Position numbers and translations under genes: made by a program. The notes beneath the pieces were generated by a model. That model was not told the origin of the DNA. It did no database searches and saw nothing but the letters and a program-made list of their open reading frames with translations. Of a DNA stretch of 64,000 nucleotides, positions 58,859 through 64,000 are shown piece by piece. Within the stretch, counting starts at the first letter, position 1; each line of letters starts with the position of its first letter. Origin of the DNA: an uncultured Clostridia bacterium (GTDB taxonomy: Bacteria; Bacillota; Clostridia; TANB77; CAG-508); assembly GCA_947167965.1 (NCBI GenBank), contig CAMVJW010000004.1, positions 1 to 64,000 of the forward strand, given 5' to 3'.

Positions 58859-58882
58859 AGAATAAATATAGGAGGTGTAACA

Positions 58883-59149
58883 ATGATATCAAAAGAAGTA
58901 AAAGCAGAAATCATTGAGAAGTATAAAAGAGATGAAAAAGACACTGGTTCTCCAGAAGTACAAATAGCTCTTTTAACAAAAAGAATCAATGAATTAACAG
59001 AACATTTAAAAATTCACAAAAAAGATAATCATTCTAGACGTGGATTATTAAAAATGGTTGGTAAAAGAAGAAATTTATTAAACTATTTAGCTAAAAAAGA
59101 TCTTAATAGATATAGAGATATAGTTGAAAAATTAGGATTAAGAAAATAA
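58883..59149 (+). CDS. rpsO: 30S ribosomal protein S15
   Basis: An 88-residue small-subunit protein with the S15 signature ([40 protein letters not shown]). It binds the 16S rRNA central domain and bridges the subunits. AGGAGGTG lies 8 bp upstream of the ATG. It precedes pnp, as in most bacteria, separated by a terminator. Confidence 0.96.
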   Translation: MISKEVKAEIIEKYKRDEKDTGSPEVQIALLTKRINELTEHLKIHKKDNHSRRGLLKMVGKRRNLLNYLAKKDLNRYRDIVEKLGLRK

Positions 59150-59154
59150 AAATA

Positions 59155-59187
59155 AAGGGGTGAATTATTGATCGCCCCTTGTTTTTA
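59155..59187 (+). terminator. Intrinsic terminator after rpsO
   Basis: AAGGGGTGA (59155-59163) pairs with TCGCCCCTT (59172-59180; one U-G), then GTTTTT. Unusually GC-rich for this window. Confidence 0.85.
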
Positions 59188-59357
59188 AGGTTTATTATTG
59201 TAAAGTGTAGCTTGTATAATATTTTGATAAAGAGTTTGATAATCACTTATTTTAGAATATTATAGAGGTTACATACAAATAATAAACCAAAGTAAAAATT
59301 TTTAAAAATTAAAAAATAGTTTTTAGGTGTCAAATGAAATTAGAAAGGAAATAATAT

Positions 59358-61496
59358 ATGTTAAAAATTTATGAAACAGAATTAGCTGGAAGAAATCTAA
59401 CAATAGAAACTGGAAAAATGGCGTCACTTGCAAATGGTAACGTTTTAGTTAAATATGGAGATACAGTTGTAATGGTTAATGTTGCTGCATCAAAAGAGCC
59501 AAAAGAAGGAATTGACTTTTTTCCTTTATCAGTAGATTATGAAGAAAAATTATATTCAGTAGGAAAAATACCAGGATCATTTTCGAAAAGAGAAGGAAAA
59601 CCTTCAGATAAAGCAATACTTACATCAAGAGCGATTGATAGGCCTTTAAGACCTTTATTTCCAAAAGATTTTAGAAATGATGTTGTTGTTGTTGCAACAG
59701 TATTATCTGTAGATCAAGATAATTCACCAGAAATTGCTGCTATGATTGGAGCATCAGCTGCATTATCAATTTCAGATATTCCTTGGGGTGGACCTACAGC
59801 AGCTGTAAATGTAGGTTTAGTGGATGGAGAAATTATTATAAATCCAACAGAGGAGCAAAGAAGTAAAAGTGATTTGACTTTAACTGTTGCAGGTACTGCA
59901 GATAAAATTGCTATGATTGAAGCGGGAGCTAATGAAGTATCAAATGAAATAATGTTAAAAGCGATAAAACAAGCACATAAAGAAATAAAGAAAATTTGTA
60001 AATTTATTTCTAAAATGAAAAAAGAAATTGGAAAAGAAAAATTTGAATACAAATCATTTGCAGTAACTCCAGAATTATTTGAATATGTTTCAAATGGTTA
60101 CAAAGATGAAATGAAAAAAGCTGTTACAGAAAAAGATAAACAAACAAGAGATAATAATGTAGACATATTATCTGAAAAAATAAAGAACGAATATATTGAA
60201 AAATTTGGGGAAGAAAAATTTGAAGAAGAAAAATTAAACATTTCTGAAGCAATATATAAGTTAGAGAAAAAGACAGTTAGAGATATGATATTCTATGAAC
60301 ACACACGTGTTGACGGTAGAAAATTAGATGAGATAAGACCACTTTCTTGTGAAGTTGGATTATTACCAAGAACACATGGAAGTGCTATGTTTACAAGAGG
60401 TTTAACTCAAGTAATGTCAATTACAACATTAGGTATGGTTAGCGAAGAACAAGAATTAGATGGAATAGATACTGAAACATCAAAAAGATATATGCATCAA
60501 TATAACTTCCCTGGATATTCTGTTGGAGAAGCAAGAACATCTCGTGGACCAGGAAGACGTGAAATAGGTCATGGTGCTCTTGCTGAAAAAGCTTTAATTC
60601 CAGTATTACCTTCTAAAGAAGAGTTCCCTTATTCTATTAGAGTAGTTTCTGAAATATTATCTTCAAATGGATCAACATCACAAGGAAGTATATGTGCAAG
60701 CACACTTTCTTTAATGGATGCTGGAGTTCCAATTAAAAGACCAGTAGCAGGTATTTCTACAGGATTAATTACTGATCCAGAAAATCCAGACAATTATGTA
60801 ATGATGACCGATATTCAAGGAATAGAGGATTTTTTCGGGGATATGGACTTTAAAGTTGGTGGTACTGAAAAAGGTATAACTGCTATACAAGTTGATATAA
60901 AAGTAGATGGATTATCTTATGATATTATTAAAGAAGCATTTGAAAGAACATACAATGCACGTATGTATATTTTAAATGACATTATGAATCCAGTACTTTC
61001 AAAACCTAGAGAAGAAATATCTGAATATGCACCTAAAATTATTACTACTAAAATTAAGCCAGATAAGATTAAAGATGTTATTGGTACCGGTGGAAAAGTA
61101 ATCAATAAGATTATTGAAGAAACTGGTGTTAAAATAGATATAGAAGAAGACGGACAAATCTTTATTTATGGTGTAAATAGTGAACAAGCATACAATGCTT
61201 TAGATATGATAGAAGATATCGTAAGAGAAATTGAAGTTGGTGGAATTTATTATGGTGCAGTTACAAGAGTAACTTCATTTGGAGCGTTTGTAGATTTAGG
61301 ACAAGGAAAAGAAGGATTGCTTCATATTTCAAAAATTGCTAATGAACATATTAGAAGAATAGAAGATTATATTCATATTGGTGAAAAAGTTACTGTAAAA
61401 GTTACAGAAATTGATAATCAAGGTAGAATTAATTTAGCAATGAATGAATTAAGAGAGAAAAAAGAAGAAACATCAAATTCAGAAGAATCAAAATAA
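59358..61496 (+). CDS. pnp: Polyribonucleotide nucleotidyltransferase (PNPase)
   Basis: A 712-residue 3'-5' phosphorolytic exoribonuclease. Two RNase PH domains are present (ETGKMASLANGNVLVKYGDT near the start; FTRGLTQVMSITTLGMVSEE in the second core), joined by a helical domain. Then come a KH domain (IKPDKIKDVIGTGGKVINKI) and an S1 domain (GAVTRVTSFGAFVDLGQGKE). Acidic Ser/Glu tail. AGAAAGGAA upstream of the ATG. Full length and conventional. Confidence 0.96.
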   Translation: MLKIYETELAGRNLTIETGKMASLANGNVLVKYGDTVVMVNVAASKEPKEGIDFFPLSVDYEEKLYSVGKIPGSFSKREGKPSDKAILTSRAIDRPLRPLFPKDFRNDVVVVATVLSVDQDNSPEIAAMIGASAALSISDIPWGGPTAAVNVGLVDGEIIINPTEEQRSKSDLTLTVAGTADKIAMIEAGANEVSNEIMLKAIKQAHKEIKKICKFISKMKKEIGKEKFEYKSFAVTPELFEYVSNGYKDEMKKAVTEKDKQTRDNNVDILSEKIKNEYIEKFGEEKFEEEKLNISEAIYKLEKKTVRDMIFYEHTRVDGRKLDEIRPLSCEVGLLPRTHGSAMFTRGLTQVMSITTLGMVSEEQELDGIDTETSKRYMHQYNFPGYSVGEARTSRGPGRREIGHGALAEKALIPVLPSKEEFPYSIRVVSEILSSNGSTSQGSICASTLSLMDAGVPIKRPVAGISTGLITDPENPDNYVMMTDIQGIEDFFGDMDFKVGGTEKGITAIQVDIKVDGLSYDIIKEAFERTYNARMYILNDIMNPVLSKPREEISEYAPKIITTKIKPDKIKDVIGTGGKVINKIIEETGVKIDIEEDGQIFIYGVNSEQAYNALDMIEDIVREIEVGGIYYGAVTRVTSFGAFVDLGQGKEGLLHISKIANEHIRRIEDYIHIGEKVTVKVTEIDNQGRINLAMNELREKKEETSNSEESK

Positions 61497-61555
61497 TAAC
61501 AAAATATAAATAATAAATATAAATCTAAAAAAATGAAACACTTTGGAGATAAGAT

Positions 61556-62296
61556 ATGCAAATATTAACATTAGAAACAAAAAAATATTCAATTAAGCTA
61601 GATAACTTTCAAGGTCCTTTAGATTTACTACTTGGTTTAATAGAAAAGAATAAAATGGATATATATGATATAAAACTTGATGAAATTACAGATCAATATA
61701 TTGATTTTATTAAAAATGCACAGGAGCAAAACTTAGAGATTGAAAGCGAATTTTTAAGTTTAGCTTCTACTCTTTTATATATAAAATCAAAAAAACTATT
61801 ACCTGGTAAAGATGAAAAGGATGACGAGATTTCTGAAGAAGAATTAATTAGAAGAATAATTGAGTATAAAAAATATAAAGATATAATTTTAAAACTAAAA
61901 ACTAGTTTTGATGAAAATTCAAAAAGATTTTATACAGAACAAGAAAAAATTGAACTTCCAAAACAAAAAATTGAAGAAAAGTATGACAATAATATTATTC
62001 CTTCTTTATACGAAAATTTATGGATTAGAAATAAAGAGAAAATAAATGAAAATGCAAATAATATTGAAAAAATTGCAATAACAGAAACTGTGACTGTTAT
62101 AAGTAAATTAAAACAAATGTATAAAGAATTAATAAGAAATAAAAGATTTATATTTAATAAATTATTCTCAGTTAAAAAAATGAGTAATCAAGAAGTGGTT
62201 ACAGCCTTTTCTGGTTTATTAGAACTTTCTAGAAGAGAAAAAGTAGAAACTGAGCAAGACAAACTTTTTGGAGATATAAATGTTAAAAGGAAATAA
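61556..62296 (+). CDS. scpA: Segregation and condensation protein A
   Basis: A 246-residue kleisin subunit of the SMC condensin. The N-terminal SMC-binding domain is YSIKLDNFQGPLDLLLGLIE, then EFLSLASTLLYIKSKKLLP and EELIRRIIEYKKYKDIILKL. The C-terminal winged helix has VVTAFSGLLELSRREKVETE. scpB, usually next to it, is absent; a terminator follows. TTTGGAGAT lies 7 bp upstream. Confidence 0.93.
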   Translation: MQILTLETKKYSIKLDNFQGPLDLLLGLIEKNKMDIYDIKLDEITDQYIDFIKNAQEQNLEIESEFLSLASTLLYIKSKKLLPGKDEKDDEISEEELIRRIIEYKKYKDIILKLKTSFDENSKRFYTEQEKIELPKQKIEEKYDNNIIPSLYENLWIRNKEKINENANNIEKIAITETVTVISKLKQMYKELIRNKRFIFNKLFSVKKMSNQEVVTAFSGLLELSRREKVETEQDKLFGDINVKRK

Positions 62297-62297
62297 A

Positions 62298-62332
62298 AGA
62301 AGAAATTTGGTTGTAAATTTCTTCTTTTTTTA
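62298..62332 (+). terminator. Intrinsic terminator after scpA
   Basis: AGAAGAAATTT (62298-62308), GGTTGT, AAATTTCTTCT (62315-62325), then a T-run. Confidence 0.87.
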
Positions 62333-62343
62333 TTATAAACTAC

Positions 62344-62372
62344 TTGAAATATTTTAAAACTTGATATAGAAT
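62344..62372 (+). promoter_or_regulatory. Promoter of the gap-pgk operon
   Basis: TTGAAA (62344-62349), a 17-bp spacer, TAGAAT (62367-62372). Confidence 0.6.
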
Positions 62373-62442
62373 AAATTTGTCCGTAAATGGAAATAATTAC
62401 AAATAAAAATACTTTTTAAGTATTTTAAAGGAGGAATTTTTT

Positions 62443-63468
62443 ATGTCAGTAAAAGTAGCTATTAATGGTTTTGGACGTATAGGACGTCTAGCATTTAGGC
62501 AAATGTTTGGAGCGGAAGGATATGAGGTTGTTGCAATAAATGACTTAACAAGTCCAAAAATGCTTGCACACTTATTAAAATATGACTCTGCTCAAAAAAG
62601 ATATGAAAAAGCAGATACAGTTTCTGCAAATGAGGAAGAAGGAACAATAACAGTAGATGGAAAAACAATAAAAATATATAAAGAAGCAGATGCAAATAAC
62701 CTACCATGGGGAAAATTAGATGTTGACGTTGTTCTTGAATGTACAGGTTTCTATACATCAAAAGATAAAGCTATGGCACATATAAATGCTGGAGCAAAAA
62801 AAGTTGTTATTTCTGCACCAGCAGGAAATGACTTACCAACAGTTGTTTTTGGAGTTAATGAAGGAATTTTAAAACCAGAAGATAAAGTTATTTCTGCAGC
62901 ATCATGTACTACAAACTGCTTAGCTCCAATGGCTAAAGCTTTGAATGACTATGCACCAATTCAATCTGGTATAATGACAACAGTTCATGCTTATACTGGA
63001 GATCAAATGGTACTTGATGGACCACATAGAAAAGGTGATTTAAGAAGAGCAAGAGCAGCTGCTGAAAATATAGTTCCAAATTCTACTGGAGCAGCTAAAG
63101 CAATTGGACTTGTTATTCCAGAATTAAATGGAAAATTAATTGGATCAGCTCAACGTGTTCCAGTACCAACAGGATCAACAACTATACTAATTGCAACAAT
63201 AAAAACAGATAAAGAAGTAACTGTAGATTCAATAAATGCATACATGAAATCTGTTTCAAATGCTTCTTATGGTTATACAGATGAACCTCTTGTTTCATCA
63301 GATATTATAGGAATTACACAAGGTTCATTATTCGATAGCACACAAACAATGGTTGCTAAAGTATATGATGACACATATCAAGTACAAGTTGTTTCTTGGT
63401 ATGATAATGAAAATTCTTATACTTCACAAATGGTAAGAACCATCAAATATTTTGCTGAATTAAAATAG
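62443..63468 (+). CDS. gap: Glyceraldehyde-3-phosphate dehydrogenase
   Basis: A 341-residue NAD-dependent GAPDH of glycolysis. NAD-binding [20 protein letters not shown] with Asp in INDLTSP, active-site [20 protein letters not shown] (catalytic Cys), and the C-terminal [24 protein letters not shown] upstream. It is followed by pgk; the order gap-pgk is standard. Confidence 0.96.
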   Translation: MSVKVAINGFGRIGRLAFRQMFGAEGYEVVAINDLTSPKMLAHLLKYDSAQKRYEKADTVSANEEEGTITVDGKTIKIYKEADANNLPWGKLDVDVVLECTGFYTSKDKAMAHINAGAKKVVISAPAGNDLPTVVFGVNEGILKPEDKVISAASCTTNCLAPMAKALNDYAPIQSGIMTTVHAYTGDQMVLDGPHRKGDLRRARAAAENIVPNSTGAAKAIGLVIPELNGKLIGSAQRVPVPTGSTTILIATIKTDKEVTVDSINAYMKSVSNASYGYTDEPLVSSDIIGITQGSLFDSTQTMVAKVYDDTYQVQVVSWYDNENSYTSQMVRTIKYFAELK

Positions 63469-63496
63469 TAAGTAAAAATAACAATAACAAAGGAGG

Positions 63497-63525
63497 AGGT
63501 TGGGAAAACATATTTCCAACCTTTA
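63497..63525 (+). other. Hairpin between gap and pgk
   Basis: AGGTTGG (63497-63503) pairs with CCAACCT (63516-63522), extended by AAA/TTT past a bulged G. The following T-tract is weak, so it is more likely a processing or partial-termination element than a full stop. Confidence 0.45.
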
Positions 63526-63567
63526 AATTTGTATTTACAATATAAAAATAAAAGGAGAATAATAATA

Positions 63568-64000
63568 ATGAGTAAAAAAACAGTTAAAGATATTGATTTA
63601 AAGGACAAAAAAGTTTTGGTTAGATGTGATTTTAATGTACCTATGGATGAAAACCAAAATATTACAGATAATAGAAGAATAGTAGCAGCATTACCTACTA
63701 TTAAATATTTATTAGAACAAAATTGTAAAATAGTACTTTGTTCACATTTAGGTAGACCTAAAGGAGAAGTAAAAAAAGAATTCTCTTTAGCACCTGTTGG
63801 AAAAGAGCTTTCAAAACAATTATGTAGAGAAGTTATAATGGCTAATGATGTAATTGGAGAAGATGCTAAAACTAAAGCTAACAATTTAAAAAATGGGGAA
63901 ATTTTATTATTAGAAAATGTAAGATTTCATAGAGAAGAAACAGATAATGATCCAGAATTTGCAAAAGAATTATCAAAATATGGTGAAGTATTTGTTAATG
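63568..64000 (+). CDS. pgk: Phosphoglycerate kinase (5' part, cut by window end)
   Basis: The first 144 codons of phosphoglycerate kinase, running off the window. Family segments: [45 protein letters not shown] and [21 protein letters not shown] lies upstream of the ATG at 63568. Second gene of the gap-pgk operon. Confidence 0.95.
   Translation, partial: MSKKTVKDIDLKDKKVLVRCDFNVPMDENQNITDNRRIVAALPTIKYLLEQNCKIVLCSHLGRPKGEVKKEFSLAPVGKELSKQLCREVIMANDVIGEDAKTKANNLKNGEILLLENVRFHREETDNDPEFAKELSKYGEVFVN

Noticed and set aside
63417..63884. 155-codon - strand frame across the gap-pgk junction
   Set aside because: Antisense to gap 3' end and pgk 5' end, both certain genes.
1..64000. CRISPR arrays, tRNA or rRNA genes, prophage
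   Set aside because: No regularly spaced repeats, no cloverleaf-like or rRNA sequence and no phage structural genes were seen on reading the window.

Overview
The window looks like a chromosome segment of a very AT-rich, anaerobic, probably spore-forming Firmicute of the class Clostridia. The evidence is the oxygen-sensitive class III ribonucleotide reductase (NrdD), the sporulation pair spoIIGA-sigE, the infC-rpmI-rplT, rny and prpC-prkC neighbourhoods, strong AGGAGG-type ribosome binding sites, and A/T-rich codon use. Almost all genes are on the + strand. No rRNA, tRNA, CRISPR array or complete insertion sequence was seen.

Layout. 1-13.6 kb is an accessory-like stretch. It holds four Nudix hydrolases, a divergent thymidylate-synthase-fold protein, a TIM-barrel isomerase, a CMD-cupin fusion, two tandem zeta-type toxin-antitoxin modules, a decayed patch (solo IS-like end and two gene relics), a cyclophilin-like protein, an Fe-S aldo/keto reductase, acetyltransferases and a ZIP metal transporter. 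13.6-24.4 kb carries two TetR-controlled export systems with visible operators: an MMPL/RND exporter with a secreted partner, and a pair of ABC half-transporters with a RelB/YoeB module between them. 24.4-41 kb holds an ECF sigma/DUF4179 pair, cytidine deaminase, HD-domain proteins, a cell-wall amidase, an L,D-transpeptidase, a MATE-kinase fusion, PAP2, thioredoxin, a DUF218 protein and a MacB-like ABC transporter. 41-64 kb is core: rny, an M50 protease, prpC-prkC-rpe, rdgB, rng, a Crp/Fnr regulator divergent from nrdD, a phosphofructokinase, a TtcA-like enzyme, tcdA, infC-rpmI-rplT, spoIIGA-sigE, rpsO, pnp, scpA, gap and the start of pgk.

Most striking observation. Four otherwise well-conserved genes are split by a one-base offset: the ZIP transporter, the Amidase_3 protein, the Crp/Fnr regulator and sigE. 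At each break the upstream frame runs into a CGG triplet followed by A. Skipping the C restores a GGA glycine codon and the rest of the family domain. Reading all CGG trinucleotides in the window against the gene frames by eye, I found no other in-frame CGG codon. The other Arg codons CGA, CGC and CGT are used normally. This points to a lineage in which CGG is not read as arginine and CGGA is passed by +1 frameshifting (or quadruplet decoding as glycine), including in the essential sporulation factor SigE. A recurrent sequencing artefact is the main alternative.

A second theme is start codons. Several genes have a good Shine-Dalgarno sequence placed for AUA, AUU or CUG starts rather than for ATG/GTG/TTG.
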